The position numbers and the translations under genes were made by a program. From Streptomyces sp. RKAG293 (lineage in GTDB: Bacteria; Actinomycetota; Actinomycetes; Streptomycetales; Streptomycetaceae), in NCBI RefSeq assembly GCF_023701745.1, contig NZ_JAJOZB010000001.1, forward strand, positions 7,177,001-7,241,000: 64,000 nt of DNA, in the 5' to 3' direction. The notes under the pieces were generated by a model. That model ran no database searches. It had not been told where the DNA came from and worked only from the letters and a program-made list of their open reading frames with translations. The first letter of the stretch is position 1. Each line of letters starts with the position of its first letter. Shown one piece after another: positions 51,571 to 59,950 of the stretch.

Positions 51571-54185
51571 TCAGAATCCGGTGTAGCTGAAGTTGGCCCA
51601 GGCGAACGGGCTCGGGTCGCCGGCTCCGCGCAGGCAGGCCCGCTGTGCGCGGGCCAGGGCGACGGCCGGGTGGGCGCCGCGGCGCAGCCATTCGTCGTAG
51701 AAGGCGCTGATCAAGGGAAGGGTGAAGGAGTCGTAGGCGGCCCACTGAGTGGCGACGACGCCGCTCAGCCCGGCCTGGAGCAGCGCGCTGGGCAGTCCGA
51801 CCGCCTCGTCGGGAAGCGCGTCGCCGATCACGGAGGTCTGACAGGCCGAAAGAACCGCCATCCGGGCCCTGAGGCTGCCCCCGGCCAGGACGTCCCTTAC
51901 CGTGAGCTGCTCCTCGCCGAGGCTCAGTGCGCTCTCCAGCGGATCATCGGGCAGGGCGCCGGCGTGGCCCGTGAAGTGCACCACGTCGGCCCCCGGAAGC
52001 CGCTGTGCAGCAGCGTCTTCCGGCAGACCTGCTCCGGCAGCAGCGTTGTGACGGCGAGCCGTCCTGCGCAGCACGCCTTGACGGCCGCCATTTCCGCGTC
52101 GGCGTTCACCACCGGCTGATCCGGATCACCCGGATCGCCCTGAGCAGCCGGGTAGGCGAGCAGGATGTTCTTCGGGGGAGACCAGGCCGCTGCCGCGGCC
52201 TGCCGTGCGCGGGCATGCGGGGCGTAAGACAGTACTGTGCGTTCCAGCAGGAACCACCACCGGGAGCTGTCCTCGCCGGAGCACATCCCGGCCGCGTGCA
52301 GGGGCAGCATACCCAGCAGTCCGCCGGGCAGCAGCACGGCGCGGTCGCATGGCCCCAGGGCCTCGGAGACAGCGCGCATGCCCCGGTCCCAGAGCTCCTG
52401 GACGACCCGCTGGGACAGCTGGTCCCATGTCATGCCGTACTCCGGCGACACCTGATCGTCTTCGAGCTCCTCGGCCTTCCGGAGCACGGCCAGGAGTTCC
52501 AGTACCGCTCCACGGGTCAGGTCGGGCAGATCGACGGGGACGGGCCTGACCGCCTCGGGTCCTTCGCCTCCGCGCACCACCAGGGCGCCTCCGCCGCTAG
52601 GCGCTGCCACCAGGTAGACCAGGGGAACGGCAGCGGAGCTGACCACCTGCTGCCAGCTCGGCGCGGTCCACTCGGGGACGTGCTGCCCTGTTCTGGTCGC
52701 GGCCAGCTCGATCTCCTGCCGGCAGCGTGCCATGCGCAGGCGCAGATCGGACGAGGCCTCGATGCCGGACAGTTCCTCGGCCCGCAGTTCGGCTGCTTCG
52801 CTGAGCAGTTCGGCCAGGTAGTCCAGGGCCGCCGAGGCATCGGCCGTTTCAGACGGTCCGAGGACGGCGCGCGGGCCCGGGGAGTCCATGGCCTCGCGGA
52901 GCAGGACACTCCGTGCCCCTTCCAGGGCCAGCACCGCTTCGGTCCAGTCCTCCGGGTCCTGGGAGCGGATCAACTCGCGCGCGCAGTACGACAGAGCGTC
53001 CGCCGCGAGGGAGAGCATCAGTTCCTTGGCCTCCCTGGTGAGTTGGGCCGCGATGAGCAGGGGGATCACGCGGAATGCCTCGGCGTAGGCGCGAGCGGCC
53101 TCCAGCGCCCTTCCGCGCGACCGTGCCCAGCCGGCGTGCTGAGTGGCGGCGTCCCAGGCGACCTTCGGTTGGGCCCTGAGTCCCGCTGCACCCGCCCTGG
53201 CGTAGGCCTCCCGGGCCCTGCGCAGCGCCTCCGGGGTCCCTTCCTGTTCGGCGATGAGCATCTGCGCAGTGGCCATGCTCAGCCGGACTCCGGCGAAGAA
53301 GACCGGGTCGATGGCCCCCGGAGCTCCGAGCACTTCGGTCAGGAGCTGCTCGGCCCGCCTCGGGTCCCCGGGTCGCCGACGGGAGAGGAGCAGGCCGGCC
53401 AGCAGTGCCTTGCCGCCGAGCCGCGTCGCGTCGGATCCGGGGTCCTGGGCGGTGACGGCGGCGTTCGCCCCGGTCAGGTCGTCGACGGCCCGGTCCATCT
53501 CGACCCCGTCCAGGTCCTCCCAGCCGCCCTCGAACCGGTAGAGAAGCAGTCGTCCGCGTATCGCGGCGGCCTGGGCGAGCACGGCCGGATCCGGTGGCAG
53601 CGGACGGCTGCGGTGGCGGGTCACCACCTCGTCCAGCACGGAGAGGGCTTCGGTCACGTCCGGCAGGCCCGGCTGGGCCTGCCGCAGGACCTCGAGTTCG
53701 CGGTCCTGGTCATAGCGGGTGCTGAGGGCGGCGGCCAAGGCGAATGCGACGTGGTCGATCGTGTCCCCGAAGGCCCTGCGATCGGATTCGGCGGCCTGCC
53801 CCCATACCGCGCGGCAGCATCGGGCGTGGCCGATGGCGGTGTCCAGGAAGCTCCGGTCACCGGTGGCGAACTGGCCGTACCGGATCAGGGTGAGATAGGC
53901 GAGAGAACGCATCAGCTTCAGTGCGCCGGGTGGAACGTCCAGGAAGGAATCGGTGAAGTACGCCCTGCGGAACGTCGCCAGGGGTCCGCCGACCGCGTCC
54001 AGGCGTTCGGGAGGCTGGAGCAGTAGTCGGCTTCTGAGCTGTCGGGCCTCGGGCGCCGCAGCCTCGGGCGCCGCCTCCTCCAGCAGGTCGTGGACAAGGA
54101 CGGCCGCCTCGACGTCACCGGGCCCCCAGGAGGCCTGGCGCAGCAGTGCGCGGGCGCGGTCCAGGCTGTACCGGGTGGTGGTCAT
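51571..54185 (-). pseudogene. CHAT-domain protease with helical-repeat N-terminus, split by a frameshift
   Basis: About 870 residues if repaired. The N-terminal ~500 residues are TPR-like helical repeats (SLDRARALLRQASWG, LEGARSVLLREAMDSPG), then a caspase-like CHAT domain. One frame ends shortly after PEQVCRKTLLHSG; the neighbouring frame carries the rest: RLPGADVVHFTGHAG with the catalytic His, LSACQTSVIGDALPDE with the catalytic Cys, and a family-like C-terminus. Restoring one base at about 52002 joins them exactly at the His strand. As written, the product lacks both catalytic residues. Last gene of the GTPase operon; start MTTTRYSLDRAR follows GGAG. Confidence 0.82.
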
Positions 54186-54240
54186 CGGCGGCTCCATCCG
54201 ACGGTCCGGGTGCGGCGTACCGGCTGTGGAACTGGGATCG

Positions 54241-54453
54241 TCAGTTGGTCTGCGGCGGTGGCGGTGGGTTGGGTGCGCCGGGCGGCACGGGCGGCACGGG
54301 CGGCGGCGGTGTCAGCGGCGGCGGCGGACGGAGACCCCGCCGGTCCTGCTGTGCCCGGTACCCGCGCTTGCCGTCCTTGCGACGGCGTGGCACCGGGGCA
54401 GGATCGACGGCGGGCTGCTGCGGCTCCTCGGAAGATTCGTGCTCCGTGCTCAT
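54241..54453 (-). CDS. Small proline-rich protein
   Basis: 70 residues: acidic start (STEHESSEEPQQP), a basic middle (RRRKDGKRGYRAQQDRRG) and a polyproline C-terminus (PPPPLTPPPPVPPVPPG). Probably disordered and possibly a partner-binding peptide. It overlaps the DUF6338 gene by ATGA and must be made with it. No family name known. Confidence 0.7.
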   Translation of the reverse strand: MSTEHESSEEPQQPAVDPAPVPRRRKDGKRGYRAQQDRRGLRPPPPLTPPPPVPPVPPGAPNPPPPPQTN

Positions 54454-55121
54454 CCCCAGATCACCTCCGTATAGACGATCTGATCCCAGTTGATGAGGAT
54501 GCCGACTCCCCGGAGTCTAGGCATTCCGTCGGGGTTACGGAGCGGTTGTCCAGAAGTACCGTCAAGCCAGGCGATATCGGTCAGAAACAGATCACGGTCC
54601 TGACCGGATCCAGATGCGAAGGAGTCATAGGTGAAAGGCCCCGGCTCGGTCGACTTCTGGGCGTAGAGGCCGAAGATCCACCCGCCGTCGTCCCCGGTGG
54701 CGTCGCTCAGCCTGATGCGCAGCCAGATGCTGCGCCCGCTGGAGAACACATGGTCCCAGGCCCGCGGCGCCGGCGCGTCCCCGGTGATCAGCCGGGACCA
54801 GCGCGCCCCCTGGCGGGTGGCTACCCCCACGGCGCAGCCGGCCGCGGTCGGAAGCAGCAGGTAGAGCATGGCCGACGGCCACAGCCACAGCGACGCCTGC
54901 CCATGGGCCAGCCGCCCCGAGAAGATCTCGTAGCGGTAGAAACACCAGCTCAGCGGGGCCACCAGGACATGGAAGACCGCCGAGCTGCCGAGGAAGCGGA
55001 TGATCCGGTCGGTGGCGGCGTCGCCCCAGGAGCTCAGCGTCCGCTCGAAGCCCCAGGTGTACAACGCTCCTGGCAGGACGAAGGCCAGGGCCACGAACAG
55101 GGCGGCGTAGGAGATGATCAT
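54450..55121 (-). CDS. DUF6338-like membrane protein
   Basis: 223 residues: an N-terminal helix (SYAALFVALAFVLPGALYTW), a second hydrophobic stretch (FHVLVAPLSWCFYRYEIF) and a third (LWLWPSAMLYLLLPTAAGCA), then a soluble beta-rich domain (IWLRIRLSDATGDDGGWIFG, FLTDIAWLD). This arrangement matches my recollection of DUF6338. It sits 3 bp after the stop of the intact CHAT gene. In a predicted conflict operon such a protein could be the membrane-acting component cut or released by the protease. Confidence 0.68.
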   Translation of the reverse strand: MIISYAALFVALAFVLPGALYTWGFERTLSSWGDAATDRIIRFLGSSAVFHVLVAPLSWCFYRYEIFSGRLAHGQASLWLWPSAMLYLLLPTAAGCAVGVATRQGARWSRLITGDAPAPRAWDHVFSSGRSIWLRIRLSDATGDDGGWIFGLYAQKSTEPGPFTYDSFASGSGQDRDLFLTDIAWLDGTSGQPLRNPDGMPRLRGVGILINWDQIVYTEVIWG

Positions 55122-55124
55122 TGG

Positions 55125-58100
55125 CTACCTTCCGGTGTGGAAGAACGCCGACCAGGACAGCGGCCCGGAGTCCTCGCGCTGCGCGCCCCAGGCGGCATGC
55201 GTCTCCGCGGACATGTCGGCAGGCGGTGCGAAGATCTCCACCGTGGGCAGGGCGGCGTGCTTGGCAGCGTTGTCGGAGTCGCGGAACCACAGCTGCGCCC
55301 TTCGCAAGGCCTGGGACGGCGGGAGCCGGTCGCGTCGCCATCCCTCGTAGAACCGGGTCATCAGCGCCGTTGTCGCCGAACTGTCGACCTCCCAGAGCGA
55401 GGAGAGCACTCCCGCCGCGCCGGCCTGGAGCACAGCCGTCGCCAGACTCACCACCTCATCCGGCAGTTCGCCGTCGACCACGCCGGTGGCGCAGGCCGAG
55501 AGCGTGGCCAGTCGGCTGCTGATCCTCCCAGAGGCCAGCAGGTCGCGCACGGTGATCCGCTCCTCATCCGCCATCATCAGGCCACCGTCGAGTGGGTGGG
55601 CCGGGTCGAAGAAGGCGTGGCAAGCGAAGTGGTGGACCGTGGCGTCGCCGAGGGCGGCCAGCACCTGCTCCCGAGTGGCGGACCCGCCGTCCAGCATCGC
55701 GCTCACCCGTCCGGGAAACCAGGAGCAGACCGCAGCCACCTCGTCGTTGGCCGCGTCCAGGGCGGGAAGACCGGCGGCGGAGGGTTCCTGTACGGCGAGG
55801 AGTCGGAGTTCACGGTCGGGCAGCCACCGGAGCCTCTGCTGGGCCGTGCCGAGAGCCCGGATGGTGGGTGCGTAACGGATCGCCAGATGGTCGATCACAT
55901 GGCGGCGCCCGGTGACCGCGCCGGGATCGGACGTCCCTGCGGCGTGCAGCGGGACCGTCGCGAGCCGACCGGTGGGGATCAGCACCGCGCCCGCGTAGCC
56001 GCCGAGCACCTTCACCACTGGGCCCATGACCCCCGTCCACAGCCTGAGTGAGAGCGCGTCGCAGACCTCCTCCGCGGCGTCCTCGTCGGCCTCCTCCGCA
56101 GTGGCCGACCTCCAGGCCGTGGCGACTTCCTCCTCGAAGTCTGAGGTGAAGTGCGGCAGCGCCACCAGGACGACCCGGTCCGGGTCCTCGGGCCGGAGCA
56201 GCAGCGCCATTCCGCCGAGGTCCGTGGCGGCCAGATAGACCAGCGGCTCACCCGCGTTGCGGGCGACGGCGGCCAGTGCCTCGAACCGCGGCGGACGCAT
56301 GAAGTCCTCGTACCCCAGCACCTGCTGGACCTGCTGGACGGATCGGGTCAGGGCTCGACGCGCCTCGTCCAGCGCCGGCAGCGGATCAGCCCCCGCCAGT
56401 CCCGGCCCGGCGGGCGGGGGCCCGGTCAGGATCTGTCCTTCGAGCGCGGCGAGGAGTCGGGCACAGGACCGGTACTCTGCCAGCAAGCCGCCGTGGCCGA
56501 GTCCGGGAAGGCGCTCCAGATCGCCCCGTTCCCGCTCCAGCATCTCCGACAGCATCAGGGCACGGCCCGTCTCCAGGGTGACCACTGCGCGCCGCAGGCC
56601 CTCGGCGGAGCCTCCGGCCGCCTGGGCATAGGCGCAGCGGAGGCTCACCCCCGCAGCGGTGCGGGCCGAGTGTTCCTTGTGCTCCCTGAGGAGCTGGGCG
56701 CCGGCGATCTGGTGCAAGGACTCGACAGCCAGGCCGAACGCGACCCCGGCGTGGTCCAGATGGTCCAGGTCGACCAGTCCGGATCCGGCGACCGCCCGGC
56801 CCGCGGCCCGCCATTCCGCGTTCCCCCACTTCCGAGCGAGCTCGAAGGTGTTCCACGCGGAGCGCCCGGCGAGCGCCCGGCAGGCGTCCGCGGCCTCCGC
56901 CCTGGCCTCCGCCCAGTGCCCGGGGCGGGTTGTGGCCTCGGCCCGGTCCAGGAGCAGTTTGGCGATGCCGACCGTGGCCATGGCCTGCGCTGCGCCCTCC
57001 TTCTCCTCCCGTACCCCATACAGCAGTTCGAGCGCCGAAGCGAGGTCGGCCGTGGAGCCGTCCCTGACGGCACGGGCCGTCAGGATGTCGGCCAGCGTCC
57101 CCTGCATGCTCGTCCGGGTGCGGTGGTCGCAGGCCGGGTCCTCGATCGTGGACCTCACCAGGGCCTCTGCCTCGTCGAGGGCGGCGGGTTCCGGGACGGA
57201 ACCGAGCAGCCAGCAGCTGAGCAGGACGCTGCCCAGCATGCCGCGCACGAGTGGGAGTTCCCTGGCGGTGAGCGGTGCGTCCATGGCCCGTCGGGCCAGG
57301 GCCAGGGCCTCGGCCAGATCCGTTCGGGCCCGGACCCTGTCGGTTCTGAGCAGCCCCCCGTGCCTGCGGTGGTGCAGGAAGCTGAGGTTGAGCAGCGTGT
57401 CCACCAGCCGGTGGTCACCCGGCCGCAGCGACTCCAGCGCCCTGCGCTGGACGACCAGGGCCCGTTCGAGTTCGCTGATGCCGCCGGTCCTGGTGTACTC
57501 GGCCAAGGCGATGTTCGCCTCCAGGTTGAGCGCCTCCCCCTGTAGCTGCCAGGCGCCGACACCGGCCGCCGAGTCCGGCACACCCGCTGCCAGGCTCCTG
57601 GCACGTTCCAGGTCGGCCGGACGCCCCTGCACCATGTAGCGCACATGGAGCAGCGCGGGGAGGTTCACCCGCAGCGAGGCAACCAGGCCGGGTACCAGGC
57701 CGTCGAGGTCGACGGTGCTGCTCGCGGAGGTTTCGGCGACAATGCCGTCGAAGAGCTCCAGCGACGCGTCCAGGTCGTCGTCCGCACCTTCCGCCCGCTG
57801 GTAGCGGTTCAGCAGCGCGGTCGCCAGGTTGGCGCGGTAGATCAGCTGCTCCGGCCTCTCCCCGGGCAGGAACCGCACCGCGTACCTGAGGTCGTCGACG
57901 CAGCGGTCGGCTGCCGCCGGATCGCCGTCGGCCAGCAGGTCGGACATCGCGAGCAGGCCGAGCTGTCCGCGCAGCAGGGCGTGGGCCTCGGTGCCGGGCG
58001 CGGCCCTGCCGCGCAGGCACTCGGTGAACAGCCGCCGGGCCTCCCGCCGGTCCGCGGGAGTATCGCGGGTGGACAGCAGGCTGCCGAGGTTCTCCATGAC

Positions 58101-58364
58101 GTCCCATCGCTGCTCCTGCAGACCGGCCGTACGCGGCAGTTCTGCCAGTGCCCTCCGGGTGTAGTCGATGGCGGAGTCCAGGTCGCGGGCGCTTCCCCGG
58201 ATCTGGTAGCGGGCATAGTGACTCATCGCCATATTGCCCAACGCGGTGAAGCGGCCCCCGCCGGCCGGTGCGCGGAGCAGGGCCCTGCGGTCCGCCGCCA
58301 GGACCTCCTCGATCCGTTCCGGGGGAATGTTCGCGTCGTGCGCCGACACGTGCTCGCCAGACAT
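55125..58364 (-). CDS. TPR-CHAT caspase-like protease (intact)
   Basis: 1079 residues. The first ~650 are tetratricopeptide-like helical repeats (GNMAMSHYARYQIRGSARDL; LSFLHHRRHGG; LLDRAEATTRPGHW). The CHAT domain occupies about 760-1079, with catalytic His about 916 (HHFACHAFFDP) and Cys about 958 (LSACATGVVDGELPDE). CHAT proteases are caspase-family enzymes that cleave partner proteins; TPRs usually hold substrate or regulator. Nearest upstream gene is a GTPase. I chose MSGEHVSAHDA as start because the longer frame runs back into that gene. Confidence 0.88.
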   Translation of the reverse strand: MSGEHVSAHDANIPPERIEEVLAADRRALLRAPAGGGRFTALGNMAMSHYARYQIRGSARDLDSAIDYTRRALAELPRTAGLQEQRWDVMENLGSLLSTRDTPADRREARRLFTECLRGRAAPGTEAHALLRGQLGLLAMSDLLADGDPAAADRCVDDLRYAVRFLPGERPEQLIYRANLATALLNRYQRAEGADDDLDASLELFDGIVAETSASSTVDLDGLVPGLVASLRVNLPALLHVRYMVQGRPADLERARSLAAGVPDSAAGVGAWQLQGEALNLEANIALAEYTRTGGISELERALVVQRRALESLRPGDHRLVDTLLNLSFLHHRRHGGLLRTDRVRARTDLAEALALARRAMDAPLTARELPLVRGMLGSVLLSCWLLGSVPEPAALDEAEALVRSTIEDPACDHRTRTSMQGTLADILTARAVRDGSTADLASALELLYGVREEKEGAAQAMATVGIAKLLLDRAEATTRPGHWAEARAEAADACRALAGRSAWNTFELARKWGNAEWRAAGRAVAGSGLVDLDHLDHAGVAFGLAVESLHQIAGAQLLREHKEHSARTAAGVSLRCAYAQAAGGSAEGLRRAVVTLETGRALMLSEMLERERGDLERLPGLGHGGLLAEYRSCARLLAALEGQILTGPPPAGPGLAGADPLPALDEARRALTRSVQQVQQVLGYEDFMRPPRFEALAAVARNAGEPLVYLAATDLGGMALLLRPEDPDRVVLVALPHFTSDFEEEVATAWRSATAEEADEDAAEEVCDALSLRLWTGVMGPVVKVLGGYAGAVLIPTGRLATVPLHAAGTSDPGAVTGRRHVIDHLAIRYAPTIRALGTAQQRLRWLPDRELRLLAVQEPSAAGLPALDAANDEVAAVCSWFPGRVSAMLDGGSATREQVLAALGDATVHHFACHAFFDPAHPLDGGLMMADEERITVRDLLASGRISSRLATLSACATGVVDGELPDEVVSLATAVLQAGAAGVLSSLWEVDSSATTALMTRFYEGWRRDRLPPSQALRRAQLWFRDSDNAAKHAALPTVEIFAPPADMSAETHAAWGAQREDSGPLSWSAFFHTGR

Positions 58365-58392
58365 GTGGTGGGGATGCTCCTTGTCCGGGGAA

Positions 58393-59943
58393 TCAGCGGT
58401 GTGCCGTCGGCGGTCTGCCGTCAAGGCACCAGGCGGCCAGGGCGTTGATGCTGAAGTCGGTCAGGCCCTGCTGGTCCACCACGGCGGCGGTCAGGAAGAA
58501 GCGGACCTCGCCGAACTCCTGGCGCATGGAACGGATCAGCGGCCCAAGACCGAGTCGGTGGTCGAGCCAGTCGGCGACGGCCCCGTCGGTGTCGAGGCCG
58601 CCTTCCGGTACCGACCCCACCAGCAGGTCCCGCTTGCTGACGGCGACGGCGAGCCGGCACCGCCGCAGGTCCGTGCCCATCGACAGGACCGCTTTCACCG
58701 TCTGCTCGAAGATCAGCGTAGGTCGGACGTCGGAAGCCAGGGTGGGGTCGACCCGGGACCGTTCGACGGGCGAAAGCCCGTTCCAGAACGCCTCCACGGC
58801 CAGGGGGTCGAGAACGAACAGGAAGATCCGCGCGTGTCGGCAGTAGCGCAGCGCGTCCGAGTCCTCCCTGGTGGTCAGCAACTCGCCTGCCGCGTCGAAG
58901 ATATGCACCAGCCGCTTGGAACTGCGCTGGCCAAGCAGGACGGAGTGGGCCGAGGGGAGGGTTCGCTGGGTACCCATGGTGTGCCCGTTGATGGCAAGGA
59001 CCTCGCGCAGCACCGTGTAGTGCTCCAGGGTCTCCCGGTCGGCCGGCACCACGGCCCGGCCCCCGGCCGCGGCGGTGTCGTGCAGGGACGTCAGCATCGC
59101 CGCCATCAGCCTGGTCTTTCCTGCGGCGCGACCGCCGACCAGGGGCAGCACCGACTCGACCACACCGCCCGCCTCGGCGCTCATCGGCTCGTCGCACCAG
59201 GTGCAGTACCCCTGCAGCCGATGACGGCCCCCGGCCGTGGTGGTGGGCAGCAGGACCCGGCAGCCGCAGCGCCGGCGGACGATCCCATAGCGGCCGGGCC
59301 TGAGGTCCGCATGCCGATTGGGGCAGGACGAGCAGAGGTAGACCGGCAGCAGCACCCGCTCGTAGCAGTGCGGACAAAGCAGTCCCTCATGCAGCCTCCT
59401 GGCCTTGAGTAGCGCGCGGTCCAGGGAGCGCAGCGAACCGGCCGCGGTCCTCGCGGCGCCTTGCAGCAGGAGCACCAGGAGCAGTTGGGCCAGGACCAGC
59501 AGGGCGGTCAGGACTGCGCCGACGAGGGCGCCGAGGAGCAGCCCCAGCACCATGGCCGTCCAGACCGGTACGCCCCACAGCGGCGAGAGGTCGTCGTCCA
59601 GCACATAGCGGGCGTACGTCTTCCGGAACTGGTCGTCGACCTCGCGCCCGTAGCGGATCCTGGTCAGAGTGGCGATCTGGTGGAGGTCGCGGGTCGCCGG
59701 TCCGAAGAAGTACTGGCGGAAGGCAGGTTCGGCCTCGGTCGCGGGTAGGTAGGGGGCGATCGTCTCGAACTTGGGCGTCCGCAGTCGGATCACCCCGTGC
59801 ACGACCTGCCGGTGGTTGTTCATCAGGACGGCGACGAGGACCAGCGCCTGCCCCAGGACCAGCACCGGCGCGAACGCGGCGAAGAGCGCGAGGCCGACGC
59901 AGTAGAGCGCGCCCAGCAGGACAGTCGTCAGGAATTCGGCCAT
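58393..59943 (-). CDS. Membrane-anchored zinc-ribbon GTPase (TRAFAC-like, second GTPase)
   Basis: 516 residues: N-terminal hydrophobic region (about 5-45), a second strong pair of helices (about 128-162), zinc ribbons from Cys pairs at about 190/193, 204/207, 226/228 and 247/250, then a P-loop NTPase. Walker A GGRAAGKT is at 270-277, G3 DAAGE at about 350, and an SKRD-type G4 in AVAVSKRDLLV. The domain set matches the double-GTPase proteins I know from comparative genomics of NTPase-dependent conflict systems. It lies between GAP1 and the CHAT protease, 7 bp after the GAP1 stop. Confidence 0.83.
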   Translation of the reverse strand: MAEFLTTVLLGALYCVGLALFAAFAPVLVLGQALVLVAVLMNNHRQVVHGVIRLRTPKFETIAPYLPATEAEPAFRQYFFGPATRDLHQIATLTRIRYGREVDDQFRKTYARYVLDDDLSPLWGVPVWTAMVLGLLLGALVGAVLTALLVLAQLLLVLLLQGAARTAAGSLRSLDRALLKARRLHEGLLCPHCYERVLLPVYLCSSCPNRHADLRPGRYGIVRRRCGCRVLLPTTTAGGRHRLQGYCTWCDEPMSAEAGGVVESVLPLVGGRAAGKTRLMAAMLTSLHDTAAAGGRAVVPADRETLEHYTVLREVLAINGHTMGTQRTLPSAHSVLLGQRSSKRLVHIFDAAGELLTTREDSDALRYCRHARIFLFVLDPLAVEAFWNGLSPVERSRVDPTLASDVRPTLIFEQTVKAVLSMGTDLRRCRLAVAVSKRDLLVGSVPEGGLDTDGAVADWLDHRLGLGPLIRSMRQEFGEVRFFLTAAVVDQQGLTDFSINALAAWCLDGRPPTAHR

Positions 59944-59950
59944 CCGGTCG

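Noticed and set aside
51990..52010. Programmed -1 ribosomal frameshift in the second CHAT gene
   Set aside because: No X-XXY-YYZ slippery heptamer and no clear downstream pseudoknot; the best join needs a single added base before the RLPGAD segment.
51571..52074. Separate small CHAT gene downstream of the 757-codon frame
   Set aside because: It has no ribosome binding site and its first ~20 codons are the antiphase of the upstream frame. Homology continues across the break, so it is the second half of one frameshifted gene.
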